Origin: Rhizobium oryziradicis
GTDB lineage: Bacteria; Pseudomonadota; Alphaproteobacteria; Rhizobiales; Rhizobiaceae
DNA: 64,000 nucleotides
Direction: 5' to 3'
Assembly (NCBI RefSeq): GCF_001939045.1
Contig: NZ_MKIM01000028.1
Location: 434,001 to 498,000, forward strand
This document shows, piece after piece, positions 52,331 through 60,718 of this stretch (its first letter is position 1; each line of letters starts with the position of its first letter). The position numbers and the translations under genes were made by a program. Below the pieces are notes generated by a model, which ran no database searches, had not been told where the DNA came from, and saw only the letters and a program-made list of their open reading frames with translations.

Positions 52331-53920
52331 ATGAAACCTGATTTGGCTGAACAAACACCGGCGGAACAAATATCGGGGGGTGTTGAACAGTTTAACGCTG
52401 AAGCCGTTAACTCGGCGAAAAAACGCGAACCACTCTACGCTGCGCGCAAGAAAATCTTTCCCAAGCGGGCATCTGGCCAGTTTCGCCGGTTTAAATGGCT
52501 GATCATGGCCATCACGCTTGGTATTTATTATCTCACGCCGTGGCTGCGCTGGGATCGGGGTGCCTATGCACCGGATCAGGCAGTGCTTATTGATCTGGCC
52601 CATCGTCGTTTCTACTTCTTCTTCATCGAAATCTGGCCACAGGAATTCTTCTTTGTGGCGGGCTTGCTGGTGATGGCGGGGTTTGGGCTGTTTTTGATCA
52701 CCTCTGCCGTCGGGCGGGCGTGGTGTGGCTATACCTGTCCGCAAACGGTGTGGGTTGATCTGTTTTTGGTGGTGGAGCGCGCCATTGAAGGAGATCGCAA
52801 CGCCCGCATTAAGCTGGATAATGCGCCGTGGAGTTTCAACAAGCTATGGCGTCGGGTGAGCAAGCACCTTGTGTGGATTGGCATTGGTGTGCTGACGGGC
52901 GGTGCCTGGATTTTCTACTTTGCCGATGCGCGCGATTTGCTCAAAGATTTGGTCACCGGCGAGGCAGCACCGATTGCCTATATGACGGTGGCGATTTTGA
53001 CAGCCACCACCTATGTTTTTGGTGGGCTGATGCGCGAGCAGGTCTGTATTTACATGTGTCCATGGCCACGCATTCAGGGTGCGATGCTGGACGAAAATTC
53101 ACTGGTGGTGACCTACAATGACTGGCGCGGTGAGCCGCGCTCACGCCATGCCAAAAAAGTGGCAGCCGCTGGCCAGCCGGTGGGCGATTGCGTGGATTGC
53201 AATGCCTGTGTTGTGGTCTGTCCCATGGGCATCGACATCCGCGATGGTCAACAGCTGGAATGTATTACCTGCGCTCTGTGCATCGACGCTTGTGATGGCG
53301 TAATGGATAAGACCGGCAAGCCGCGCGGTTTGATCGCCTATTCAACGCTTGCGGAATATAACGGCAATATGGCGCTGGCCACCAGCAATGGTGCAACGGC
53401 CATTGATCCGGCCAAGGTGCGCAATGCCGATGGCACATTTGTCGATACGATTCGCCACTTTAACTGGCGGGTTATTTTTCGCGCACGCACGCTGCTTTAC
53501 ATCGGGGTCTGGTCTGCTGTTGGCATCAGCCTTCTCGTGGCACTTTTAACACGCGAGCGGCTGGATCTTAACGTCTTGCACGACCGCAATCCGCAATATG
53601 TTCTCGAATCCAACGGTGCGATCCGCAATGGCTATACCGTGCGCCTGCTCAATATGATCCCGGAGCCGCGCGATTTGACGGTGACGCTGGATGGTTTGCC
53701 GGAGGCGACCATGAAGGTGAATGGCATGCAGGAGACGCCAACCCGCTCGATCACGGTGTCCGTGGAACCAGATGAGGCAACCACATTGAAAGTCTATGTG
53801 ACAATGCCGAAGGGACAGATCACGGACCAATCCGAAACCTTCCAATTCGTGGTCAGCGATCCATCGTCAGGCGAGAACGCCGTGAACAAAGCCACATTCA
53901 ACGCACCGGGAGGCAAGTGA
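52331..53920 (+). CDS. ccoG: Cytochrome c oxidase accessory protein CcoG (FixG)
   Basis: 529-residue membrane protein needed for cbb3 oxidase assembly; in other bacteria it acts as a Cu(II) reductase supplying Cu(I). There are about five TM segments. The polyferredoxin core holds WCGYTCPQTVWVD early on, and CVDCNACVVVCPMGIDIRDG with CITCALCIDACDGVMDKTG around 285-325, giving two 4Fe-4S sites. A C-terminal IgG-like domain follows (about 420-525). I take ATG 52331, 9 nt after AGGGGGT; ATG 52304 is the alternative. It heads a ccoG-H-I-S operon with a FixK box in front. Confidence 0.93.
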   Translation: MKPDLAEQTPAEQISGGVEQFNAEAVNSAKKREPLYAARKKIFPKRASGQFRRFKWLIMAITLGIYYLTPWLRWDRGAYAPDQAVLIDLAHRRFYFFFIEIWPQEFFFVAGLLVMAGFGLFLITSAVGRAWCGYTCPQTVWVDLFLVVERAIEGDRNARIKLDNAPWSFNKLWRRVSKHLVWIGIGVLTGGAWIFYFADARDLLKDLVTGEAAPIAYMTVAILTATTYVFGGLMREQVCIYMCPWPRIQGAMLDENSLVVTYNDWRGEPRSRHAKKVAAAGQPVGDCVDCNACVVVCPMGIDIRDGQQLECITCALCIDACDGVMDKTGKPRGLIAYSTLAEYNGNMALATSNGATAIDPAKVRNADGTFVDTIRHFNWRVIFRARTLLYIGVWSAVGISLLVALLTRERLDLNVLHDRNPQYVLESNGAIRNGYTVRLLNMIPEPRDLTVTLDGLPEATMKVNGMQETPTRSITVSVEPDEATTLKVYVTMPKGQITDQSETFQFVVSDPSSGENAVNKATFNAPGGK

Positions 53921-54414
53921 TGACAGCAAGAGTGAAAAAGCAATTTGTCTTTACCGGTTGGCACATGCTGGCAACGATCTGCACGTTCTTTGGCGTCATC
54001 ATCACGGTTAATCTGACCATGGCCTATTATGCCAGCCATAGCTGGAGTGGTATGGTGGTTGGAAATACCTATGTGGCCAGCCAGCAGTTCAATCGTAAAA
54101 CAGCTGAAATTGGCACGTTGCTGGCCACGGGAATCAAGGGCGTCATCACGATTGATCAAGGCCAGATTACCTATGATCTTTCGATTCCTGATCAGGGGCC
54201 GGTGGTGGCCGATGACGTGGTGGCGAATTTCAGGCGCCCGGTGGGCGAGCATCAGGATTTTTCCCTGACCCTTTTGCCAACCGCGCCCGGCCATTTCACC
54301 GGCACGCATCCCGTTGCTGATGGTCACTGGATTGTCGAAACTATTGCCAAACGTGATGGCAAACTGGTGATGCATGAAGCAAACCGCATTGCGGTGATCA
54401 GGGGGCAGCAATGA
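53917..54414 (+). CDS. ccoH: Cbb3 oxidase assembly protein CcoH (FixH)
   Basis: 165-residue protein with one N-terminal TM segment (about 8-36: FTGWHMLATICTFFGVIITV) and a periplasmic FixH domain. NLTMAYYASHSWSGMVVGNT and the later GHFTGTHPVADGHWIVE are typical. CcoH stabilises cbb3 assembly intermediates. Both ends overlap neighbouring genes by 4 nt (ATGA), so translation is coupled to ccoG and ccoI. Confidence 0.92.
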   Translation: MMTARVKKQFVFTGWHMLATICTFFGVIITVNLTMAYYASHSWSGMVVGNTYVASQQFNRKTAEIGTLLATGIKGVITIDQGQITYDLSIPDQGPVVADDVVANFRRPVGEHQDFSLTLLPTAPGHFTGTHPVADGHWIVETIAKRDGKLVMHEANRIAVIRGQQ

Positions 54415-56678
54415 GCTGCTGTGCAGCCGGAACAGAGGCAACACTGGATCTTGCGCAGTCGGCGGCACTTTTGCCTTCGAGCGATGAGATAAAGCTGGCG
54501 CGTCGCCAGTTGGGCGATGGCGTGTTTCAGGTCGATTTCAGTGTCCCCGGCGTCTATTGTGGTGCCTGCATCACCACCATTGAGACCGCATTGAAAAAGC
54601 TGCCGGCTGTTGAAAAGGCGCGGGTTAATCTCTCCACCCGCCGTGTCAGCGTAGTGTGGCATGGTGCGGATGAACAGGGCTTTGACCCCGCAGATCTCGC
54701 CCGCGCGGTTGCTGCCCAAGGCTATGCCTGCCATCTTTTCAGCGCACAGGAAGAGGCGGCCGACCAGCAATTGAAGCAATTGATCCGTGCCGTTGCTGTT
54801 TCTGGCTTTGCCGCCGTCAATATCATGCTTTTGTCCATCTCTGTGTGGTCCGGTGCCGATGATGCAACCCGCGATTTGTTTCACTGGATTTCGGCGCTGA
54901 TTGCCGCACCCGCTTTGATCTATGCCGGGCGTTTCTTTTATGTATCGGCGTGGAATGCCCTCAAGCATGGCCGCAGCAATATGGATGTGCCGATCGCCAT
55001 TGGCGTCAGCCTTTCCTATTTTTCGTCGCTGTGGGAGACCCTTCATCACGGCGAACATGCTTATTTCGATGCCACGGCATCCTTGTTGTTCTTTCTGCTG
55101 ATTGGCCGCACCCTGGATCATATGATGCGCAATCGGGCGCGCTCGGCCATCAGTGGCTTGGCACGGCTTAATCCGCGCGGCGCAACCGTGGTGGGAGCCG
55201 ATGGCAGTCGCGATTATCGTCTGGTGGATGATATTCGCATCGGCGATCACATTGCCATTGCGGCGGGCGAGCGCATTCCGGTGGATGGTGTGGTGCTGGT
55301 GGGCCGCAGCGATCTGGATCGCTCCATTGTCAATGGCGAGAGCGTGCCGCAGCCAATTGGCGTGGGCGACGCTGTGCAGGCGGGAACATTGAACCTGACC
55401 GGCTCGCTGACCATTGAAAGCACCGCGCAGGCCCGCGATTCATTCCTCGCAGAAGTCATCCGCATGATGGAAGCCGCAGAGGGCGGCAAGGCGCATTATC
55501 GCCGCATTTCTGACCGAGCCGCCCAGCTTTACGCGCCGGTTGTGCATCTTTTGGCGCTGGCCTCCTTTGTGGTCTGGGGGTTTTACGATGGCGATTGGAA
55601 ACATGCGTTGATGGTGGCTATTGCCGTGCTGATCATCACCTGCCCATGCGCCATTGGCCTGGCGGTGCCGGTGGTGCAGGTGGTTGCGGCTGGCAGGCTG
55701 TTTCAAAAGGGCATTATGGTCAAGGACGGTGCCGCCATGGAGCGGCTCGCAAAGGCTGATGCCGTGGCCTTTGACAAAACTGGAACGCTCACCATTGGTC
55801 AGCCCCGTTTGGTGAGCGATGGTGGTGCAAGCGCCGAGATTTTAACCATCGCCAGCGGGCTTGCGACGCATTCGCACCATCCTTTGTCACGCGCTCTGTG
55901 CCGAACCGTTCAGGTCATGCCTCGACATTTTGACTCTGTGCAGGAGTTTCCGGGCCGTGGTGTTGAAGGTGATGCGGCGGAAGGGCGTTATCGTCTTGGC
56001 AATCGTATTTTTGCGGTGGGACAGGACGGGGATGATGGAGCAGACACGCAGGCGTCAGAGGTTGTCCTGTCGGTCAATGGCTGTGAACTCGCCAGCTTCC
56101 TGTTTGAAGACAGTGTGCGCCCGGGCGTTGAGCAAACCGTTGCAGAGCTTAAAGCAGAAGGATTTCGCTTGGCCATCTTGTCGGGCGATCGTGATTCGGT
56201 TGTCTCGGCTTTGGCCGCAAAGCTCGGTATTGTTGAGCATCATGCCGGACTTAAACCTTCGGAAAAGGCGGAATTTTGCAAAGTCGCTGACGCCAACGGG
56301 CAGCATTTGCTGATGGTGGGCGATGGCATCAATGATGCACCAGCGTTGACGGCGGCTTACGTATCCATGGCACCCGCCACGGCCTCGGATGTCGGCCGTC
56401 AGGCTGCCGATTTCGTGTTCTTGCACGATAGCCTGGATGCCGTGTCCTTTGCCATTGATGTGTCGCGCCGGGCAGGGCAGTTGATCCGCGAAAACTTCTT
56501 TTTAGCCATCGGATATAATGTTTTGGCGGTGCCGATTGCGCTTTTGGGCTATGCTTCACCGCTAATCGCAGCGGTTGCCATGTCCACCTCGTCCATGCTG
56601 GTGGTGGTCAATGCGCTGAGGTTGAACCGGCTGAGTGGCGCGGCCGCATCCTCTCGAAAAAGTGACCTTGTCGTATGA
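54411..56678 (+). CDS. ccoI: Copper-transporting P-type ATPase CcoI (FixI)
   Basis: 755-residue P1B ATPase that exports Cu+ for the cbb3 oxidase CuB centre rather than for detoxification. The N-terminus begins MSCCAAGTEA, and the HMA domain has CGAC (50-53). The membrane site is CPC in LIITCPCAIGLAVP, the phosphorylation site is DKTGT in [17 protein letters not shown], followed by HSHHPLSRAL and [20 protein letters not shown]. The single HMA domain and operon position separate it from CopA. It overlaps ccoH and ccoS by 4 nt. Confidence 0.95.
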   Translation: MSCCAAGTEATLDLAQSAALLPSSDEIKLARRQLGDGVFQVDFSVPGVYCGACITTIETALKKLPAVEKARVNLSTRRVSVVWHGADEQGFDPADLARAVAAQGYACHLFSAQEEAADQQLKQLIRAVAVSGFAAVNIMLLSISVWSGADDATRDLFHWISALIAAPALIYAGRFFYVSAWNALKHGRSNMDVPIAIGVSLSYFSSLWETLHHGEHAYFDATASLLFFLLIGRTLDHMMRNRARSAISGLARLNPRGATVVGADGSRDYRLVDDIRIGDHIAIAAGERIPVDGVVLVGRSDLDRSIVNGESVPQPIGVGDAVQAGTLNLTGSLTIESTAQARDSFLAEVIRMMEAAEGGKAHYRRISDRAAQLYAPVVHLLALASFVVWGFYDGDWKHALMVAIAVLIITCPCAIGLAVPVVQVVAAGRLFQKGIMVKDGAAMERLAKADAVAFDKTGTLTIGQPRLVSDGGASAEILTIASGLATHSHHPLSRALCRTVQVMPRHFDSVQEFPGRGVEGDAAEGRYRLGNRIFAVGQDGDDGADTQASEVVLSVNGCELASFLFEDSVRPGVEQTVAELKAEGFRLAILSGDRDSVVSALAAKLGIVEHHAGLKPSEKAEFCKVADANGQHLLMVGDGINDAPALTAAYVSMAPATASDVGRQAADFVFLHDSLDAVSFAIDVSRRAGQLIRENFFLAIGYNVLAVPIALLGYASPLIAAVAMSTSSMLVVVNALRLNRLSGAAASSRKSDLVV

Positions 56679-56830
56679 ATATGCTGATCTATCTCATCCC
56701 TATCGCGCTGTTTATGGGCGGTATCGGCTTGGCGGCTTTTCTCTGGTCGCTCAAATCCGGGCAATATGACGATATGGATGGTGCGGCCTGGCGGGTGATT
56801 GCACAAGATGACGACAAACCTGACACCTGA
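56675..56830 (+). CDS. ccoS: Cbb3 oxidase maturation protein CcoS (FixS)
   Basis: 51-residue protein; the ATG overlaps the ccoI stop (ATGA). One TM segment covers residues 4-23 (LIYLIPIALFMGGIGLAAFL), followed by WSLKSGQYDDMDGAAWRV, the hallmark GQ(Y/F)DDxxG(A/P)xxR(V/I) of CcoS. The tail is acidic (AQDDDKPDT). CcoS is needed to incorporate heme and CuB into CcoN. The gene is small and easily missed but completes the ccoGHIS set. Confidence 0.95.
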   Translation: MNMLIYLIPIALFMGGIGLAAFLWSLKSGQYDDMDGAAWRVIAQDDDKPDT

Positions 56831-56912
56831 CGTCGCCTTTCGCCTTGCCGGATGACCAAAGGAGTGCCAAAACAGCCTCCTTGATTTTTGGTAGATGAAT
56901 TGGAGCATTCAC

Positions 56913-58343
56913 ATGCAACAGGCGGAAATCGGATTGATCGGCCTTGGCGTGATGGGGTCAAACCTCGCGCTGAATATTGCCGAGAAGGGCAATCGCATTG
57001 CGGTGTTTAACCGCACGCCCGCCCGCACCCATGAGTTTTTGGCAGAAGCGGGTGATCTGGCCAGCAACATCATTGGTTGCGACACAATTGAAGAATTCGT
57101 TGCCGCCATTCGCCCACCGCGCCCGATCATCATCATGATCAAGGCTGGTGACGCCGTGGACCAGCAGATGGAATTGCTCAAGCCTCATCTTGAGGCCAAT
57201 GACATCATGATTGATGCTGGCAACGCCAATTTCCGCGATACCATCCGCCGCTTCGATGCCTTGAAGGATTCCGGCCTGACTTTTATCGGCATGGGCGTGT
57301 CTGGTGGCGAAGAAGGCGCACGTCACGGACCTTCCATCATGGTTGGTGGTCTGGAAGAAAGCTGGAAGCGCGTCGAACCCGTGCTGACCTCAATCTCTGC
57401 CAAATTCAAGGGTGAGCCTTGCGTGGCATGGCTGGGTACCGATGGTGCAGGCCATTTCGTCAAGACCATTCACAACGGCATCGAATATGCCGATATGCAG
57501 ATGATTGCCGAGATTTATGGCATTTTGCGTGATGGTCTTGGCATGTCTGCCAGTGAAATCGGTGGCGTGTTTGGCGAGTGGAACAAGGGTCGTTTGAACT
57601 CTTACCTGATCGAGATCACCGAAAAGGTTTTGAAGGCAACGGATCCGATTACCGGCAACCCGATGGTGGACATGATTGTCGATGCCGCTGGCCAGAAGGG
57701 TACCGGCAAATGGTCGGTCATTGAGGCGCAGAACATGGGCGTTGCTGCAACCGGCATTGAAGCCGCTGTTGCTGGCCGCGTTTTGTCATCGCAAAAGAAA
57801 GAGCGCGTGGCTGCGGAAGGCATTTTCGGTCTGCCAACGCTTGGCGAAAAGCCACAGGATGGCATGGCCTTCCTTGCCGATCTGGAAAGCGCATTGCTGG
57901 CTGCCAAAATTGCCGCCTATGCTCAGGGCTTCGCAGTGATGGCGGAAGCCTCCAAGGAGTTTGGCTGGTCCTTGCCAATGCCAACCATCGCCAAAATCTG
58001 GCGCGAAGGCTGCATTATCCGCTCGCAATTCCTCGATGAAATCACCTCGGCTTTCACCAAGGAGCCTGATGTGGCCAACCTGTTGATCACCCCTGCATTC
58101 TCGCAGATGGTCAAGGAAACCGATGGCGCTTTGCGTCGCGTGGTGTCTTACGCGGCACTCTCGGGCCTGCCTATTCCGGCGCTGTCCTCGGCTCTGTCTT
58201 ATTTCGACAGCTACCGCCGTGGCCGCGGCACAGCCAATCTCATTCAGGCACAGCGTGACTTCTTCGGCGCGCATGGCTTTGACCGGGTGGACGGCAAGGA
58301 ATATCACCACGGCCCTTGGGGCAGCGGTGCTGCGATCTACTGA
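56913..58343 (+). CDS. gnd: 6-phosphogluconate dehydrogenase (decarboxylating)
   Basis: 476-residue pentose-phosphate enzyme converting 6-phosphogluconate to ribulose 5-phosphate, CO2 and NADPH. The Rossmann motif GLGVMGSNLALNIAEKG is at about 10-26. FIGMGVSGGEEGARHGPSIM and AGHFVKTIHNGIEYADMQM (catalytic Lys in VKTIHNG) hold the substrate site; the C-terminus is normal (RVDGKEYHHGPWGSG). ATG 56913 has GGAG 8 nt upstream; 6 more codons are open upstream. It is of the long homodimeric type. A terminator follows. Confidence 0.96.
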   Translation: MQQAEIGLIGLGVMGSNLALNIAEKGNRIAVFNRTPARTHEFLAEAGDLASNIIGCDTIEEFVAAIRPPRPIIIMIKAGDAVDQQMELLKPHLEANDIMIDAGNANFRDTIRRFDALKDSGLTFIGMGVSGGEEGARHGPSIMVGGLEESWKRVEPVLTSISAKFKGEPCVAWLGTDGAGHFVKTIHNGIEYADMQMIAEIYGILRDGLGMSASEIGGVFGEWNKGRLNSYLIEITEKVLKATDPITGNPMVDMIVDAAGQKGTGKWSVIEAQNMGVAATGIEAAVAGRVLSSQKKERVAAEGIFGLPTLGEKPQDGMAFLADLESALLAAKIAAYAQGFAVMAEASKEFGWSLPMPTIAKIWREGCIIRSQFLDEITSAFTKEPDVANLLITPAFSQMVKETDGALRRVVSYAALSGLPIPALSSALSYFDSYRRGRGTANLIQAQRDFFGAHGFDRVDGKEYHHGPWGSGAAIY

Positions 58344-58361
58344 GTGTTTTAAAATATATAG

Positions 58362-58394
58362 CGGCTCAATCCTTCACCGGATTGGGCCGTTTTT
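58362..58394 (+). terminator. Terminator after gnd
   Basis: CGGCTCAATCC (58362-58372), loop TTCACC and GGATTGGGCCG (58379-58389) with one G-T pair, then TTTTT (58390-58394). Confidence 0.88.
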
Positions 58395-58408
58395 CTATGG
58401 GTAGTGAC

Positions 58409-59263
58409 ATGACAAATTCTCTTACGCTTCTTGGTACCAAGGGTGGTCCCGCCATCCGTCCCGGTGGACCCAACCCAACATCCATGCTGTTAACCCTGGG
58501 CGGACGCCGAATGGTGGTGGATTGCGGCTTGGGTGTTGCCCGTGGTCTGGTGGAAGCGGGCATGTCTTTGAAAGACCTCGACCTGATTTTCATCACCCAT
58601 TTGCATTCAGACCATGTGTTGGAGTTGGGGCCGCTGATTCACACCGCCTGGACCACAGGCCTCGCAAACAAGGTGACCGTATTTGGTCCTCCCGGCATCA
58701 AGCGTCTTTGGGAAGGGTTTGTTGCCTCAATGTCGTATGACATTGAAACCCGTGTTGCTGACGAGGGACGCCCGGATTTGAGTGCCTTGGTCGAACTGAT
58801 TGAGTATGGTCCGGGGCTTGTTTTGGACGCAGATGGATTGCGGGTGGATTCCTTGCGGGTTGATCATCCGCCTGTGACAGATTGTTTTGCTCTGCGCATA
58901 AAGGCCGAGGGGCGCTGTGTGGTGTTTTCATCCGATACGGCCTATTTTCCGCCGCTTGCCGATTTCGCCTCAGGGGCGGATATTCTTGTGCATGAAGCCA
59001 TGCTGCCGGAGGGAGTTGATAGCATTATTCGCCGCACCGGCAATGGTGCGCGCCTGCGCGAACACCTGCTGGCGTCGCACACACTGGCAGCAGATGCAGG
59101 CCGCATTGCAACGCAAGCTGATGTGCGATGTCTGGTGCTCAATCATCTTATCCCCGCGGATGATCCGGATTTTACGGAAGATCACTGGCGTTCCGCTTTG
59201 GCACCAACATGGTCTGGCGAATTGGTGATCGGCAAGGACGGATTATCCATCGTCCTCGATTGA
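58409..59263 (+). CDS. Metallo-beta-lactamase-fold hydrolase
   Basis: 284-residue protein of the RNase Z/arylsulfatase-like branch. The zinc-binding motif THLHSDHVLELG is near residue 62 (HxHxDH), VVFSSDTAYFPPL gives the bridging Asp, and LVLNHLIPADDPD the final His. Upstream motif GGPNPTSMLLTLGGRRMVVD is typical. The start is ATG 58409 or ATG 58397 (4 codons longer). Substrates in this branch range from tRNA 3' ends to phosphodiesters and sulfate esters; the real one is not readable. It is convergent with the LacI gene (5 nt between stops). Confidence 0.85.
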   Translation: MTNSLTLLGTKGGPAIRPGGPNPTSMLLTLGGRRMVVDCGLGVARGLVEAGMSLKDLDLIFITHLHSDHVLELGPLIHTAWTTGLANKVTVFGPPGIKRLWEGFVASMSYDIETRVADEGRPDLSALVELIEYGPGLVLDADGLRVDSLRVDHPPVTDCFALRIKAEGRCVVFSSDTAYFPPLADFASGADILVHEAMLPEGVDSIIRRTGNGARLREHLLASHTLAADAGRIATQADVRCLVLNHLIPADDPDFTEDHWRSALAPTWSGELVIGKDGLSIVLD

Positions 59264-59268
59264 AGTGC

Positions 59269-60309
59269 TCAATCTTCCCAAACCGGCTTGCTTATGCCCT
59301 GCAACAAGTGCGGCTCAACGCCATCAATACTGGCGATGACGGTTTTGGCCAGCTCGCGGCCCGCCATGCGAAAATCTTCCCTGGCCGTGATGATTTCCGG
59401 CCTGATCCAGTTGAGAATCGGCATGGATTCCTTGGATACAAGATCAACCTTATCGCCAAGGTGCTGCCCAGCCGCCTCAATACCGGCATTGACGGCAATT
59501 GCGGCGCTGCTGGCAGAACAGATGATGCCATCGGGGGCATCACTGGAGCGCATCAACGCTTCGGTGGCTGCGCGTATTTTTTCCAACGGCGCATCAATAT
59601 CAATGTCGATTGGAACCTCTTGTAAGCCGTGGGTGCGAAGGCCGGCGCGAAAGCCATCACGGGTGTGCGTGAAATATGTCAGCTTGCTGGGCGGTGCGAA
59701 CAGCGCAATGCGTTTACGGCCACGCGCTGCCAGCTTGCCCACAGCCTCACTGGCAAATTTTTCATTGTCGAAATCATAATAGGGATGGATTGCCCCATGG
59801 GCCGTGCGCCCATGGGTGGCAAAGGGCAGGCCGCGCTCTAGCAAAAGATTGACGCGAGCATCATTTGGCTCAGTGCGCGAGATGATAATGCCGTCGGCCG
59901 AGCCTGTATCCAGAATATATCGAACCGCCTGCATGGGGTCTTTGCTATGGGAATGGGGCGTAACCACAATGTGGTAAGGCGTGCTGGATAAGACCTCGGA
60001 AATGCCAAACATGATCTGGCTGCTAAAGCCCATGATCTCTTCGTCAATGCTCAGCACTAGGGCAATGACATTGGTTTTGCCGGTGCGCAGGCGCACGCCA
60101 GCGCGGTTAGGTTGATAGCCAAGCTGCCTTGCCACCATTCGCACGCGCTCTTTGGTGTCGGCACCAATGTCCGGCGCATCCTTCAAGGCGCGCGATACGG
60201 TGGTAATGCCTAGGCCTGTCATGAAGGCAATGGTCTTCAGGGTTGGGCGCTCTTTTCCAAGGGCGCTGGATTCTGTGGCCTTTTTGCTTTGTTTCAGATC
60301 ATCATCCAT
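59269..60309 (-). CDS. LacI-family transcriptional regulator of the adjacent sugar transporter
   Basis: 346-residue repressor. The DNA-binding domain has TLKTIAFMTGLGITTVSRAL (about 23-42) and the hinge LGYQPNRAGVRLRTGKTN (about 63-80). The rest is a periplasmic-binding-protein-like sensor (ADGIIISRTEPNDARVNLLL, PYYDFDNEKFASEAVGKLAA), close in pattern to rhizobial AglR/RafR-type sugar regulators. AGGTGG precedes ATG 60309. It is divergent from the ABC operon, and two CTGNAACGTTNCAG sites lie in between, its likely operators. Confidence 0.92.
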   Translation of the reverse strand: MDDDLKQSKKATESSALGKERPTLKTIAFMTGLGITTVSRALKDAPDIGADTKERVRMVARQLGYQPNRAGVRLRTGKTNVIALVLSIDEEIMGFSSQIMFGISEVLSSTPYHIVVTPHSHSKDPMQAVRYILDTGSADGIIISRTEPNDARVNLLLERGLPFATHGRTAHGAIHPYYDFDNEKFASEAVGKLAARGRKRIALFAPPSKLTYFTHTRDGFRAGLRTHGLQEVPIDIDIDAPLEKIRAATEALMRSSDAPDGIICSASSAAIAVNAGIEAAGQHLGDKVDLVSKESMPILNWIRPEIITAREDFRMAGRELAKTVIASIDGVEPHLLQGISKPVWED

Positions 60310-60404
60310 CGAAATTCCACCTGAAGAAAGCCGTGTTTACACGTGTCGAGCGGTCTTGTGCAAGGGGCGGCAACACCTCTCAATCGACGGAAAAGACGGA
60401 TAAT

Positions 60405-60418
60405 CTGAAACGTTACAG
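60405..60418. promoter_or_regulatory. LacI-type operator O1
   Basis: CTGAAACGTTACAG, a pseudo-palindrome centred on CG as in most LacI-family operators. It lies 96 nt upstream of the regulator start, so it may mediate autoregulation. The same CTGNAACGTTNCAG pattern recurs at 60689. Confidence 0.75.
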
Positions 60419-60688
60419 TTGGAAAGTCCAGTGCAGAAATTGCAGGCGAGACACTTAATGAGGGTGTTGCATGAGGTGATAATAATATTGCATTTGCGAT
60501 GCTGCATCGTATCATTTTTGCCCAAATCATTCAAAAATATCGCTTTTTTGCAATTTTGCGATGCAAATTTTGTGAAAAATCATGGCTTCGCAGGCGGCTT
60601 GCGCCCATCAAAATTAAAGGCGTGAATAAAAAATGAATATTTTCTATCTTCATGGTTGCGTGATCTGAAACTTTGACATAGGTTTTTA

Positions 60689-60702
60689 CTGCAACGTTTC
60701 AG
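60689..60702. promoter_or_regulatory. LacI-type operator O2 in the transporter promoter
   Basis: CTGCAACGTTTCAG, reverse complement CTGAAACGTTGCAG, equal to O1 at all but one position. It lies just downstream of TTGACA (60674-60679) and 16 nt before the binding-protein start, so bound repressor would block initiation. Confidence 0.78.
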
Positions 60703-60718
60703 TTGGGGAGGAGACCTA

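Larger units (their letters stand above)
60310..60718. other. Regulator/transporter divergent control region
   Basis: 409 nt without a gene. It holds two palindromic operator-like sites (60405-60418 and 60689-60702), a degenerate third copy CTGAAACTTTGACA at 60665-60678, a TTGACA -35-like element at 60674-60679 and an A+T-rich middle part. GGGGAGGAGA at its right end is the ribosome site of the binding-protein gene. Confidence 0.7.
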
